A DNA stretch of 48,362 bases from Nitrospiraceae bacterium (lineage in GTDB: Bacteria > Nitrospirota > Nitrospiria > Nitrospirales > Nitrospiraceae): the NCBI GenBank assembly GCA_919902665.1, contig CAKKRK010000043.1:1-48362 (forward strand). The letters are read 5' to 3'. The translations under genes and the position numbers were made by a program. Positions 8,770 through 18,193 of this stretch are shown here, one piece after another (the first letter of the stretch is position 1; each line of letters begins with the position of its first letter). The notes below the pieces were generated by a model. That model was not told where the DNA came from and searched no databases. It worked only from the letters and a program-made list of their open reading frames with translations.

Positions 8770-8787
8770 TCGGCACAGCGATTGCTG
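8770..8787 (+). promoter_or_regulatory. Sigma54 (-24/-12) promoter for MCO1
   Basis: The sequence CGGCACAGCGATTGCT has GG at 8772-8773 and GC at 8784-8785, exactly 10 bp apart. The flanks GGCAC and TTGCT match the sigma54 consensus (TGGCAC-N5-TTGCW) nearly perfectly. The start site would be near 8797, giving a leader of almost 390 nt before the MCO1 ATG. An NtrC-type activator that could serve it is encoded at 27227-28636. Confidence 0.65.
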
Positions 8788-8883
8788 ACAATAATTGTCG
8801 CTGGTGAAGGTTGGGGTGATTTTGGACCGGCCTCCGAATGACCCATTCCTTCGCAAGAAGGAGCCCTTCACCAGCTCTTTATC

Positions 8884-9117
8884 CCTCAAGGTCACTTGAG
8901 GCCGGAGTCACGCTGGAGGCCGGTGGTTCACCATTCTATGAAGTGTGTGTGGAGGGGGTGTCAAAAGAACACCTCAGTCACACAAAGAGCTTGACACCGT
9001 TTCTGGTAAGCGGCTACATAGCCCGCAAAGAACTGGGACCAGTTGGTGCTAGGAGAGGTGTACTACTTAATTTTGAAATGTAGATCGATGTTGAAGTGTG
9101 AGGATAGTGTGAGGATA
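8884..9117 (+). promoter_or_regulatory. Structured 5' leader of MCO1
   Basis: The leader holds a perfect 7-bp hairpin (CCTCAAG/CTTGAGG, 8884-8901). GGTGTCAA at 8957-8964 can pair with TTGACACC at 8991-8998, or through GGTGT with ACACC at 8969-8973; the two pairings exclude each other. A tandem 11-bp repeat GTGTGAGGATA sits at 9096-9106 and 9107-9117. A possible sigma70 -35/-10 pair (TTGACA 8991, TACATA 9015) overlaps the second arm. Known riboswitch classes are not recognised. Confidence 0.4.
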
Positions 9118-9183
9118 AACAGGGGGTTCTTTCAATAAGATCATCCGCTCTAAGGGATGAATCTAAGCGAGGGGAGGCCAAGT

Positions 9184-12100
9184 ATGGGAGGTTCTATGTT
9201 TAAACCTTTTAAGGGGCTGAGGCGATCAGGTATCGCACGGATACTCCAGTCGGTGTTGTTGGCTGGGGGGCTGATTGCGGCGCCGGGATTGTTTGCGGCG
9301 GAATCGGGTGATGGTCAGCATGGTGGGCATGCGACGCCGGTGGCGATGCCAGGCTGGGCTCAACAGCTGAAGGGGCAGACGGTGGTAGAGAATGCCATCG
9401 AAGGGCGCGCCGACAATGCGCAAAAGATGGAGATGCAGCACCATCGCTTGATGGAGAAGCTGGAACAGCAGGCCCAAAAGGATGCGAAGGTCCAGCAGAC
9501 ATCCGGTGCGTTCAACGGCATGTCGATGATGCACCAGTATATGGGGCAGGACGGCAGCAGCTTCCTGCTTATGACGGATGCGTCGAAGGGCGAGCCGGTG
9601 TTGACGACCGGTGGGAAATGTCCGGCCAATGCACCGGTTAGGAAGTACGACGTCTCGATGATCAATATCGAGATCACCTTGAATCGCTGGCTGGATTTCT
9701 ATCCGGGCTACATGTATGTGAACACGGAAGATCTGACGGCGGCCCGTGCCGAGGAAGCGAAGAACAAGGAGGCTCGCGAAAAGGAAGGATTCGATCCGGG
9801 CGCTGTCTCGACCGGGTTGCAGGGTGACGTGATTCAGCCCCTGGTGCTCCGAGCGAACCAGGGTGACTGCCTGAAGATGACCCTTCGCAATCAGATGGAG
9901 GGCGAGGACGGCAGCCTGTTCATCCAGGCCTCCAGTATGATTGTGAGCGCCACCGGCAAGCCGGCGACGACGACGAACCCCGATTCCATCGTGGCGCCGA
10001 GCAAGTCGCAAGAGTTCGAATGGTATATCCATCCACAGATGCAGGAAGGGGTGCGGCAGTTTCACTCCTTCAGCCATGATCGTGAATTGACGGTCCTCGG
10101 TCTCTTCGGCGCCTTCATTGTGGAGCCAAAGGGGTCCAAGTACCTCGACTCAATCGGTACCGGCCCTGACAAGGAGGTCAGGAACGGCTGGCAGGTGAAT
10201 ATCGATAACGGGTCAGGACCGGACTTCAGGGAGTTCGTGCTCTTCTATCATGAAATCGGGGATGAAGCGTTCCGACCACTGAACAAGAAGGGCGACTTCC
10301 TGCCTCAGCGTGACCCGCTGACGGATGCCTACCGTCCGGGCGGTCGAGCGATCAACTATCGCAGTGAGCCGTTCGGGATCGATCAGATGCATTTGCAACA
10401 CGAGTATTTCGGGTTTGAAGACGAGTCGATGGCCTATAGCTCCTATACGTTCGGCGATACGCCGACCACGATCGCCCGTGGCTATTTGGGCGAGCCGGTG
10501 AAGTGGCGGGTGGTTCATGGTGGTTCAGAAGTGTTTCATTCACATCATCCGCATAGTGGGACGATTCGGTGGCAGCGGAGCCCCGGCACCGATTCCAACA
10601 ATCTTTGGGCAATGGGTGCGGATGGGCCTGTGAAGTATCCGGTGGTGCGGACCAAGTCCGATCGTGTGGACGTGGAAGTCATCGGTCCATCAGAAGCATT
10701 GGATCTTGAACCGGAATGCGGCGGTGGTGGTTGCCAGCATCTGGCAGGCGAGTTCCTCTACCACTGTCACGTGGCGCACCATTATGTGGCGGGTATGTGG
10801 GGCTACGGCCGATTCTACAACACGCTGCAGGTCGGCGCGAGCCATACCGATAGTATGCCGGATCTGCAGGAATTGCCGGATCGGAAGGGCCGGATGAAGC
10901 TCGGTGTTTCTTCCGACAAGCTGATCGGAACCACCGTTGATTGGTTCGGTAAGACCTTCAAGATCGTGGACAAGGGACAGAAGACCAACTGGAAATCTGA
11001 TCCAGTGGTTGTGAATATCAAGGACTGGGTGGAGATGTTCGTTCCGGCTCAAGGTCAACCAGGCCACACGAACGACGAAAAGGGCCAGATCATGGCCTAT
11101 GATTCGACGGTGTGGGACTGGAAGTGGGACGGCAACATCGCACGCGGCGAGCGGGAAAGCACTGCGCAGAATCCCAAATATGCATGGGCGGCCAAGTGGG
11201 ATGACAGCACCAGGCCTGCCATTTTGTTCGACCCGACCACAGCCAAAATGGCGTGGCCATTGTTCAAACCGCATTTCGGCAAACGTGTGCCGTTCTCAGC
11301 GAACCACAGCGGCGCGCCCTGGCTAGAACCGATTCACCAGGATGAAAATGGTGAGCGGACCTCCGAACCGGCCAAGCCGGGTGAGCAGGGCCGATGGAGC
11401 CTCTGTCCTGATAATGCGAATCGCAAGCACTACAACATCCACTTCGTGCGGATGCCAATCACTCTAGCTAAGAAGCAGGGGAAAGAGCCGGCCATGGTCG
11501 ACAAGGACGGCTTGATCTACGTGCTTCATGAAGAAGAGCGTTTGACCAGAGCGAACGACGATCTGAAGCTTCCAGCAGTCATTCGTGCCAATGTCTATGA
11601 TTGTGTGGACGTGCTTCTGACGAGCGAGTGGGATGATGACGATTACACGAACTTCCAGTCGTCCAAGATCAACATCCACCCCCATTTCTTCCAGTTCGAC
11701 ACGGGGAACTCGGATGGTGTGATTTCAGGATTTGAGTATGAGATGTCGGTCCGGCCCTTCACCATGTGGGGGAAGAAGACCAAGCATGGGTTGCCGGCCC
11801 CGATGGTGGCGAAGCTCGAGGGCGCCGTGAAGGCGGGAGCGAAATCGTTCACGATCAAGATGGCTCCAGGCGCCACGCCTTTCCATGTCAATACCGAAGT
11901 CATGGTCGGTATGGATTGTTTGGAGAAGGGGAACGATCCGACGGCCTCGTTGCCACGGGACAAGAGCTGTCAGGAAGTCGTTCGGATCAAGGAGATCAAA
12001 GGCAATCAGATCACGTTCTTCAAGCCACTCAAGAACAATCACCCAGCGGGCGATCTGGTATCGCCGGAGTTCGTCCGGTATCGCTGGTGGGTAGACGTGG

Positions 12101-14124
12101 ATCTGGGGACCGTGTTCTGGCATGACCATGCGTTCGGCGCGACGACTTGGCCCCATGGCGGGTTCGGCGTGACGATCGTGGAACCGTTTGGATCTACCTA
12201 TCATGATCCGAAGAACGGTAAGTTGGTCTACAGTGGTCCAATTGCAGACATTCACAGCAACGAACCGATTGGGGCGGGCGTGAGTGGCAGTTTCCGTGAG
12301 CTGATGGTATCGATCCATGACACGGTGCCGCACACTGTGAACGTGATCGAGGCCGGTAATCCGCCAGGACAACCGGTAGAAGTGGCGTTGGAAGCCGGCA
12401 AGACCGTGTCGTTCCAGATGCCGGAAAAGATCCTGAATGCGCCGAATAAGTACATCAACGGCGGGACGCATACGACCGGCAGCGGCTTCAATTTCCGCGC
12501 GGCTCCGTTTGCACAACGCCTGTCCAACAATCCAGATACGTCGAAGCTGTTCAGCAGCGCGATCCATGGAGATCCGGGTACGCCATTGATCCGTGCGTAC
12601 ACAGGGGACACCTTGGTGGTTCGCCTGTTGCATCAGCTGATGAACGAATCCCATGTCTGGACCATTTCGGGCCATACCTTCCTCACGGAACGGTATGCGG
12701 CGGATGCCAATCGGAAGAACTCGATTCACATCGGGATCGCCGAACGGTACGATTTGGTCACAAAGGCTGGCGGATTCCAGGGTATGCCTGGTGACTACAT
12801 CCACTTTAATGGAAGAAGTTCACACTTCGCGGAAGGTGGATGGGGGATCTTGCGGGTACTCGATAAGGAAGTGGCGGATCTCAAGCCGTTGCCTAGGGGG
12901 ACCAATCCGCTCGGCATTCCTGCCACTCCAAGCTCCGTCTGTCCGGCGGATGCACCGGTGAAGAACTTCAGTGTGGTGGCTTTGGATCGCCCCATGAAGT
13001 TGAATCCGAAGGCGCCGGATGTGATTGAAGTCGACTTCGAACGGAAGATCGAGATGACGATGCCGGAAGGCAAGGTCTTCGCGCTTGAGGGAGAAGCGAC
13101 AACGGTTTCCAGCGGTGCAACGCCGCATCCGCTGACGCTACGGGCCAATTTGGGCGATTGTATCAAGGTAAACTTGACCAATAAGATGAAGGCGAGCCGG
13201 GCGTCATTCTTTGCGCCTGGTCTGGCCTTTGATCCGAAAGACAGCCAAGGTTTGAACGTCGGCAACAATGGCGGCGACCAGACTATTGGTCCAGGTGAGA
13301 AGCGGCAGTACACCTACTACGCACATCCGTCGAACAAGGAGACGACCTCCTTGGTGTGGGACGGTGGCAATATCGTCGTCAATCCGCGCAATGGATTGTA
13401 CGGGGCGATCATCGTCGGTCCGAAGGGATCACAGTATCGTGATCCAGTCACTGGCGCTGATATCTCGCAGAAGAATTCCTGGAGGGCGGATGTGATCGTG
13501 GACGCCAGTCTGCCGGAGAACGTGGGCAAGCGGAACTATCGCGATGTGGCCCTCTTCTTCCAGGATGAGGACAACATCATCGGAACCGCGTTCATGCCCT
13601 ACGTGCAGAACGTGGCGGGGTTGACGTCCGTCAACTACCGTGCGGAACCATACAAGTTCCGTGAGGAGCAGGGATGTTCGCTGGGCAAGATTTTCCAGCC
13701 TTGCGTTGTAGGCAAGCCGGAAGACCCGGCGACGCCTGTCATCGAGGCCCATGCCGGTGATGCGCTGCGCATCCACGTGATCGGCGCCAACAGTGAGCAG
13801 AACGGGATGTTCGGCATTGAGGGCCATGAATGGCCGATCGAGCCCTACATGCCTGGAGCCGATATGATCAGCGTCGTGGAATACGCGGGATCTGAGACGC
13901 TCGATGTGTTCCTCCGTGGCGGTGCGGGTGGACCGTATCGACAGGTGGGAGACTTCGTGTGGTCCAATCAACGGCTGCCCTACACGCAGTCCGGACAATG
14001 GGGCTATCTCCGTGTGTTGCCAGTGGGCGATTCACGGATCCAAACGCTGAGCACAATCGGTGTAGGTGCAAAGCAGGCGGAAGCAAAGCCCGGTGTGAAA
14101 GCCATCCCGACCGCCATGAAATAG
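9184..14124 (+). CDS. Giant multicopper oxidase MCO1
   Basis: This is a 1,646-residue exported protein with an N-terminal hydrophobic segment ending near LFAAE. ATG 9184 is chosen because GAGGGGAGG lies 6 nt upstream. Copper motifs in order: HSHHPH (452-457), HCHVAHHYVAGMWG (from 527, the full type 1/type 3 motif), HPHFFQFD (from 832) and WHDH (H980, H982). Three internal units each begin with CP-x-x-AP or a close variant and contain R-x-N-x-x-DC. A beta insert lies between the third and fourth copper motifs. It lacks two histidine positions present in MCO3 (see findings). Length and motif order resemble MnxG/MofA-type oxidases. The substrate is unknown. It heads a cluster of partner genes and ends in a strong terminator. 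Confidence 0.85.
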   Translation: MGGSMFKPFKGLRRSGIARILQSVLLAGGLIAAPGLFAAESGDGQHGGHATPVAMPGWAQQLKGQTVVENAIEGRADNAQKMEMQHHRLMEKLEQQAQKDAKVQQTSGAFNGMSMMHQYMGQDGSSFLLMTDASKGEPVLTTGGKCPANAPVRKYDVSMINIEITLNRWLDFYPGYMYVNTEDLTAARAEEAKNKEAREKEGFDPGAVSTGLQGDVIQPLVLRANQGDCLKMTLRNQMEGEDGSLFIQASSMIVSATGKPATTTNPDSIVAPSKSQEFEWYIHPQMQEGVRQFHSFSHDRELTVLGLFGAFIVEPKGSKYLDSIGTGPDKEVRNGWQVNIDNGSGPDFREFVLFYHEIGDEAFRPLNKKGDFLPQRDPLTDAYRPGGRAINYRSEPFGIDQMHLQHEYFGFEDESMAYSSYTFGDTPTTIARGYLGEPVKWRVVHGGSEVFHSHHPHSGTIRWQRSPGTDSNNLWAMGADGPVKYPVVRTKSDRVDVEVIGPSEALDLEPECGGGGCQHLAGEFLYHCHVAHHYVAGMWGYGRFYNTLQVGASHTDSMPDLQELPDRKGRMKLGVSSDKLIGTTVDWFGKTFKIVDKGQKTNWKSDPVVVNIKDWVEMFVPAQGQPGHTNDEKGQIMAYDSTVWDWKWDGNIARGERESTAQNPKYAWAAKWDDSTRPAILFDPTTAKMAWPLFKPHFGKRVPFSANHSGAPWLEPIHQDENGERTSEPAKPGEQGRWSLCPDNANRKHYNIHFVRMPITLAKKQGKEPAMVDKDGLIYVLHEEERLTRANDDLKLPAVIRANVYDCVDVLLTSEWDDDDYTNFQSSKINIHPHFFQFDTGNSDGVISGFEYEMSVRPFTMWGKKTKHGLPAPMVAKLEGAVKAGAKSFTIKMAPGATPFHVNTEVMVGMDCLEKGNDPTASLPRDKSCQEVVRIKEIKGNQITFFKPLKNNHPAGDLVSPEFVRYRWWVDVDLGTVFWHDHAFGATTWPHGGFGVTIVEPFGSTYHDPKNGKLVYSGPIADIHSNEPIGAGVSGSFRELMVSIHDTVPHTVNVIEAGNPPGQPVEVALEAGKTVSFQMPEKILNAPNKYINGGTHTTGSGFNFRAAPFAQRLSNNPDTSKLFSSAIHGDPGTPLIRAYTGDTLVVRLLHQLMNESHVWTISGHTFLTERYAADANRKNSIHIGIAERYDLVTKAGGFQGMPGDYIHFNGRSSHFAEGGWGILRVLDKEVADLKPLPRGTNPLGIPATPSSVCPADAPVKNFSVVALDRPMKLNPKAPDVIEVDFERKIEMTMPEGKVFALEGEATTVSSGATPHPLTLRANLGDCIKVNLTNKMKASRASFFAPGLAFDPKDSQGLNVGNNGGDQTIGPGEKRQYTYYAHPSNKETTSLVWDGGNIVVNPRNGLYGAIIVGPKGSQYRDPVTGADISQKNSWRADVIVDASLPENVGKRNYRDVALFFQDEDNIIGTAFMPYVQNVAGLTSVNYRAEPYKFREEQGCSLGKIFQPCVVGKPEDPATPVIEAHAGDALRIHVIGANSEQNGMFGIEGHEWPIEPYMPGADMISVVEYAGSETLDVFLRGGAGGPYRQVGDFVWSNQRLPYTQSGQWGYLRVLPVGDSRIQTLSTIGVGAKQAEAKPGVKAIPTAMK

Positions 14125-14151
14125 GCGAACGGGACAGGGTATAAATCCCTG

Positions 14152-14196
14152 GTGGGGGAGTCGCCTGTTTCATGCGGCTCCCCCACTTGTGTTTTT
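14152..14196 (+). terminator. Rho-independent terminator after MCO1
   Basis: GTGGGGGAG (14152-14160) pairs with CTCCCCCAC (14178-14186) and is followed by TTGTGTTTTT. It separates MCO1 from its partner genes, so these need read-through or a promoter of their own. Confidence 0.8.
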
Positions 14197-14330
14197 GGTA
14201 GGATGCAGAGGAGATTTCGAGAAGGATTATTTAGGAAATGCACCATGGGGCTGGCATAGAGACTAGTATGTCGAAGAAGGACCGAATAGAGGTGATGAAG
14301 GTGAGGCGAGGGAGGCTGGAGGGATTGAAT

Positions 14331-15263
14331 GTGAGAAGTATCACACGATGGGCGGTGGGTTTAGTCTTGCTGTCGCTGTCAGGTCCTGCGCTTGCCTATC
14401 AGGAAATCAAAGTATCGGATGGCGGGACCGTCAAAGGTACGGTGAGGCTCGATGGGCTGGTTCCCAAGCCAAAGGGCTATAATCTCACGACATTGCCGGA
14501 CCAACTCTATTGTGGGCGGATTTCCGATGGGCAGGGCTGGCGTATTCTACAGCCGTTCCAGGTGGGAGCGGCAGGCGAGTTTCGCGAGGTGGTGGTCTAT
14601 CTGGAGGGAATCGAGAAAGGCAAGCCGTTTGATGAGACGAGTACACCTCAAGTTGAGGCAAAGGACTGCTTGTTTCTCCCCTTCACCATGGCGGTGCGAG
14701 ACGACCAAACGGTGACAGTCGTCAATATGGATCCTGTCATGCACGATATTCAGGCGTATGAAACGTCGAATCTGGGCGCACGGGTGCTGTTCAATGTGCC
14801 GCTCCCGATGAATTCGCAGCACCCGCGAAATTTTAAAGATCGTAGCGATGCGGCGATGTACCACAAACACATGGCCGGGGCTCCAACGAAGCAACTGGTC
14901 AATCTCAGTAAAGGGCGCCGGATCTTCGTCATGCAGTGCGGGTTTCATGCGTATATGGAGAGCTGGGGGATCGCGGTGAATAATCCCTACTTCGCGAAGA
15001 CAGACGAGCAGGGACGGTTCACCATCACCGATATTCCACCCGGTACCTATAAGTTGGTCGTCTGGCATCCGTATGTGAGGACACCGGTTGAGCGAACCAT
15101 TACTGTGCGTCCAAAAGAGACGATGGAAACGACGCTGATGGTTCAGGCTCCAACTGGTCGGCTCTATGCCAATGAGGTCTTAGAGCACGATTATGTCCGC
15201 TACAATGTGACGGAAGAAGCTCAGAAAGAAATCGATCCCATGATTCAAAAGCAGAAACGCTGA
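14331..15263 (+). CDS. Exported plastocyanin-like protein Cup1 (long subtype)
   Basis: From GTG 14331 (GGAGG 8 nt upstream) the product is 310 residues, matching its paralog at 18194 (308). Upstream in-frame ATGs exist (14238, 14268, 14295) but add a non-signal extension. A signal peptide ends at GPALA. A carboxypeptidase-regulatory-like beta domain (GGTVKGTVRLDG; C-terminal FTITDIPPGTYKLVVWHP) surrounds a cupredoxin-like core. Candidate type 1 copper ligands are the His of DPVMHDIQAY and the Cys, His and Met of QCGFHAYM. An additional His-rich loop (MYHKHM) could form a second metal site. It is probably a periplasmic copper or electron partner of MCO1. Confidence 0.75.
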   Translation: MRSITRWAVGLVLLSLSGPALAYQEIKVSDGGTVKGTVRLDGLVPKPKGYNLTTLPDQLYCGRISDGQGWRILQPFQVGAAGEFREVVVYLEGIEKGKPFDETSTPQVEAKDCLFLPFTMAVRDDQTVTVVNMDPVMHDIQAYETSNLGARVLFNVPLPMNSQHPRNFKDRSDAAMYHKHMAGAPTKQLVNLSKGRRIFVMQCGFHAYMESWGIAVNNPYFAKTDEQGRFTITDIPPGTYKLVVWHPYVRTPVERTITVRPKETMETTLMVQAPTGRLYANEVLEHDYVRYNVTEEAQKEIDPMIQKQKR

Positions 15264-15266
15264 GCG

Positions 15267-16241
15267 ATGGTCGGATTGAGACAGGCTGAGGGGCAGGCGC
15301 CATCACTCGTCGATCTCATGCGATACTCAGGGATTATTGTCTTGTGTGGCCTGCTGGGGCTTATGGTAACCTCGGCCAGGGCTGATCACGAAAGCTCCAA
15401 GCAGCCCCCGCTGTGGACTCCACAAGATGAAGCGGAGCGGTTGGGGGCGATGGAGGTGCCGGGTGGAATGGTACTGGTTCCGGCAGGATCGTTTCTTATG
15501 GGGAGTGATCCTCGAAAGGACCGTGCCGCCGGTCCGCAGGAACAGCCACAGCACCAAGTCTATCTTGACACCTTCAAGATCGACCGGTTCGAGGTGGCGA
15601 ACGTTGAGTATCTCCGATTCGTGCTTGGGACGGGAGTCGCCTGGCCAAAATTCTGGCGAGAGAATCCCTTTCCGGAAAAGGCTGCCCTCCATCCCGTGAT
15701 TAACGTGAGCTGGTATGAGGCCGACGCCTTTTGTCGGTGGGCCGGGAAACGGCTTCCCACAGAAGCTGAATGGGAGAAGGCAGCACGTGGGGTGGACGGT
15801 CGGATTTTTCCCTGGGGCAGCGAGCCGGCCGGTTGGATCAAGAGTAATATCGCCCACGCTGGGTCGAAGCGCGGATTCAAGTACCCTCCGCTCGCCAATA
15901 TTAATCGCTATGACAAAGGCACTAGCCCGTATGGCGTCTATCAAATGGCGGGTAATGTCAGCGAATGGGTGTCGGATTGGTTTGATCCTGAGTACTATCG
16001 GCGAGGTCAGGACAAAAATCCGCTAGGGCCCAAGAGTGGAGAACTCAAGGTTTTTCGTGGAGGATCATGGAATGAAGATCCGGAGGTTGCCCGTTCCGCA
16101 GGCCGCAATGCCGGTCCACCGGATCGAGAAAGTTATCTGACAGGATTTCGCTGTGCGAAGTCCGGAGACGATGGAAATAGTGAAGCATCGAATATCGGTC
16201 GAGAGGGTACCGCACCGACAGTGATGCGGTTCTCAGAATGA
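15267..16241 (+). CDS. SUMF1/FGE-fold exported protein, catalytic Cys missing
   Basis: This 324-residue protein is of the formylglycine-generating-enzyme (FGE-sulfatase/SUMF1) family, related to NirV and PvdO. The start may instead be ATG 15318, directly at the signal-like segment (IIVLCGLLGLMVTSARA). Family marks are GGMVLVPAGSFLMGSD, RLPTEAEWEKAARG, NVSEWVSDWFDPEYY and FRGGSWNEDP. True FGE has two cysteines after GGSW that bind Cu(I); here that region has none, so aldehyde formation is unlikely. NirV-type proteins are known next to copper nitrite reductase genes. It lies 3 nt after Cup1, so it is co-transcribed. Confidence 0.8.
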   Translation: MVGLRQAEGQAPSLVDLMRYSGIIVLCGLLGLMVTSARADHESSKQPPLWTPQDEAERLGAMEVPGGMVLVPAGSFLMGSDPRKDRAAGPQEQPQHQVYLDTFKIDRFEVANVEYLRFVLGTGVAWPKFWRENPFPEKAALHPVINVSWYEADAFCRWAGKRLPTEAEWEKAARGVDGRIFPWGSEPAGWIKSNIAHAGSKRGFKYPPLANINRYDKGTSPYGVYQMAGNVSEWVSDWFDPEYYRRGQDKNPLGPKSGELKVFRGGSWNEDPEVARSAGRNAGPPDRESYLTGFRCAKSGDDGNSEASNIGREGTAPTVMRFSE

Positions 16242-16292
16242 GGGCCCCTAGGGGGTGAATCTCAACCCTTCAAGAGAAAAGGAGACCTTCGT

Positions 16293-17276
16293 ATGAGGGG
16301 AGCAAGAGGAAGATCATGGCGTATGGCTGGCTGGACCGTCATCACGCTCGGCGTCATAACAGCGATGGCTCACGTCGCATGGGGCTTGGATACGCAAGAT
16401 ATCACGGTAGAGTGGACGGAAGCTGGGAAGAAGCTGGCCGTGGAACGTGTGGCCAACTGGAAGACGAAAGAGGAAATGATCTTGGTGCCAGCGGGGGAGT
16501 TCTTGATGGGCAGTGACAAGAAGACAGACCGACTGGCCTATCGAGGGGAGATTCCGCAACGACGCGTGTATCTCGACGCCTTTCAAATTGATAAGTACGA
16601 AGTCACAAATCTTCAGTATCTGAAATTCATTCTCGCGACCGGGCGCAATCCCCAGTTGGACTGGCGCTACGACGGTGGAAATTTCCAAGAAGCGATGGCT
16701 CACCATCCGATCATGCATGTGACGTGGCACGACGCCGACGCGTATTGCAAGTGGGTGGGCCAGCGGCTACCGACCGAGGCGGAATGGGAAAAGGCGGCGC
16801 GGGGCGAAGACGGACGAATGAATCCCTGGGGGAAGGAATCCGCAGGATTGAGCCGAGCGAACTTCGGAAGGACTGGGCTTTCGGGACCCGTGCGGGACCG
16901 GCCTGAGAGGTCGTTGATGTATCCACCGATCATCGCAGTCGATAAGTATGACAACTCCGTGAGCCCCTATGGCCTGCATCAAACAATGGGGAATGTGGCT
17001 GAGTGGGTATCCGACTGGTATGACCAGGACTACTACAAGACGGCGCCGGATCGAAATCCTCGAGGGCCGGAAACTGGGACGCAAAAGGCGTTTCGCGGCG
17101 GCGGTTGGATGGACAGCACCACGACGATGAGGGTCGCGATGCGGAATGGAACTGATCCGAATACCAGAATCAATTGGCTGGGATTTCGTTGCGCGAAGTC
17201 GGTGTCTGGCGATCAATCATCGAGCAGCGTCTCTCACATGCCAGGTGAGTCGTCGACTTTTGAGGCAAAACACTGA
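16293..17276 (+). CDS. SUMF1/FGE-fold exported protein, second copy
   Basis: This 327-residue paralog of the preceding gene has AAAGGAGA upstream of the start and a signal segment (WTVITLGVITAMAHVAWG). Family marks are MILVPAGEFLMGSD, RLPTEAEWEKAARG, NVAEWVSDWYDQDYY and FRGGGWMDS. The Cys pair of active FGE is again missing; the only cysteine in the C-terminal part is that of GFRCAKS. Two neighbouring copies suggest tandem duplication. The role may be protein binding or assembly of the oxidase or cupredoxin. This is inferred from position only. Confidence 0.8.
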   Translation: MRGARGRSWRMAGWTVITLGVITAMAHVAWGLDTQDITVEWTEAGKKLAVERVANWKTKEEMILVPAGEFLMGSDKKTDRLAYRGEIPQRRVYLDAFQIDKYEVTNLQYLKFILATGRNPQLDWRYDGGNFQEAMAHHPIMHVTWHDADAYCKWVGQRLPTEAEWEKAARGEDGRMNPWGKESAGLSRANFGRTGLSGPVRDRPERSLMYPPIIAVDKYDNSVSPYGLHQTMGNVAEWVSDWYDQDYYKTAPDRNPRGPETGTQKAFRGGGWMDSTTTMRVAMRNGTDPNTRINWLGFRCAKSVSGDQSSSSVSHMPGESSTFEAKH

Positions 17277-17277
17277 A

Positions 17278-17301
17278 CGATCACACTCCACAGTGTGATC
17301 G
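17278..17301 (+). terminator. Perfect 10-bp stem-loop inside the MCO1 cluster
   Basis: CGATCACACT and AGTGTGATCG are perfect complements around a 4-nt loop, starting 2 nt after a stop codon. No T-run follows, so it may be a Rho-dependent or processing signal, or a protein-binding dyad, rather than a classical terminator. Confidence 0.45.
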
Positions 17302-17371
17302 GGCCAGCTTCTGGTCGTCGAGCAACTCCACCGAATGGTAGTGTATCGAGCAAGCGGGGTTAGGAGTGCCT

Positions 17372-18031
17372 ATGTTACGCACATGGTTCGATTCGTATAT
17401 CATTTATCTCGCAGCGACCAGTCGGCGGCCAGCCGCCATCGTGCTTGCGGTCCTACTCCAGGCAGGCGTGCCGCAACTGAGCGATGGAGCGCCGGGGGGC
17501 AAGACAGAGGTGCTGCCCATGGAGAAGGCTGCGCCTGCTGCTGTGGTCATCGAGGCGGCCGGAACTGAGCCGGAATTGAGGCGTCAGATGAGGTCAAAGA
17601 ACGGTGTGGCGGAGTTGAAGAGTGGTGCGGTTCGGTTTTCACTGGCTCCCACGGGGAGCTATGGGTTCATTGCACCCAAGCAACTTGGTTTGGCATTGGT
17701 GACACAGAGTCCGGATTTGATGTTGGAGCAGGTGTCCTCCTCGTCTGGATCCTACGAGATTCATAAGCTTGGCGATGGGAGTGGGCTCCTGGTTGGTTTT
17801 GTGGGGAATGAGGTCGTTCCTCAGATCAAGCCGAGCGAACGGCCGAAGAGCGTACGGCTTTTCCTGTATTCGAATTCATTTAGTAAAGCGACGACTATTG
17901 CGGCAGTTCCATTAACGAAACTCATGGTCGACCAAATGCCGCATCGGATTGAACCCAAGCAACCGGACGGTCCGGTCTTGCTGGAAATGGATTTGCAGGG
18001 TACGGCTAATCGTAAAGCCCCCAGTCAATAG
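17372..18031 (+). CDS. Exported hypothetical protein
   Basis: This is a 219-residue protein. ATG 17372 has AGGAG at 5 nt; a GTG at 17366 lies inside that ribosome site and is less likely. A hydrophobic segment (AAIVLAVLLQAGVPQLSDG, about 24-42) indicates export or anchoring. The rest is beta-rich (FSLAPTGSYGFIAPKQLG, SVRLFLYSNSFSKATT) without Cys, His clusters or catalytic motifs. I do not recognise a family. Its position inside the MCO1 cluster suggests an envelope role with the same system. Confidence 0.55.
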   Translation: MLRTWFDSYIIYLAATSRRPAAIVLAVLLQAGVPQLSDGAPGGKTEVLPMEKAAPAAVVIEAAGTEPELRRQMRSKNGVAELKSGAVRFSLAPTGSYGFIAPKQLGLALVTQSPDLMLEQVSSSSGSYEIHKLGDGSGLLVGFVGNEVVPQIKPSERPKSVRLFLYSNSFSKATTIAAVPLTKLMVDQMPHRIEPKQPDGPVLLEMDLQGTANRKAPSQ

Positions 18032-18193
18032 GATTGGTGTGGTATATCGAGATCGCGTTGCGTGGACTCTGCGTAATTTGACTGTACGTCAGGAGGGGCC
18101 TTGGTCTTCTGTTCTGCTTGCGCAGGTTCCTTCCGTATTATTTAAAGGTGCTGTAGGCGGTGCAATCGTGAGTGCAAAAAGGGGAGTTCATTC

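Noticed and set aside
8838-9083. 81-residue frame in the MCO1 leader
   Set aside because: It has no ribosome site, a Ser/Pro/Arg-rich composition, and covers the leader hairpins; more likely untranslated RNA.
15267-17276. Reading the SUMF1-like genes as sulfatase-activating enzymes
   Set aside because: None of the copies has the catalytic Cys pair after GGSW, and no sulfatase gene is in the window.
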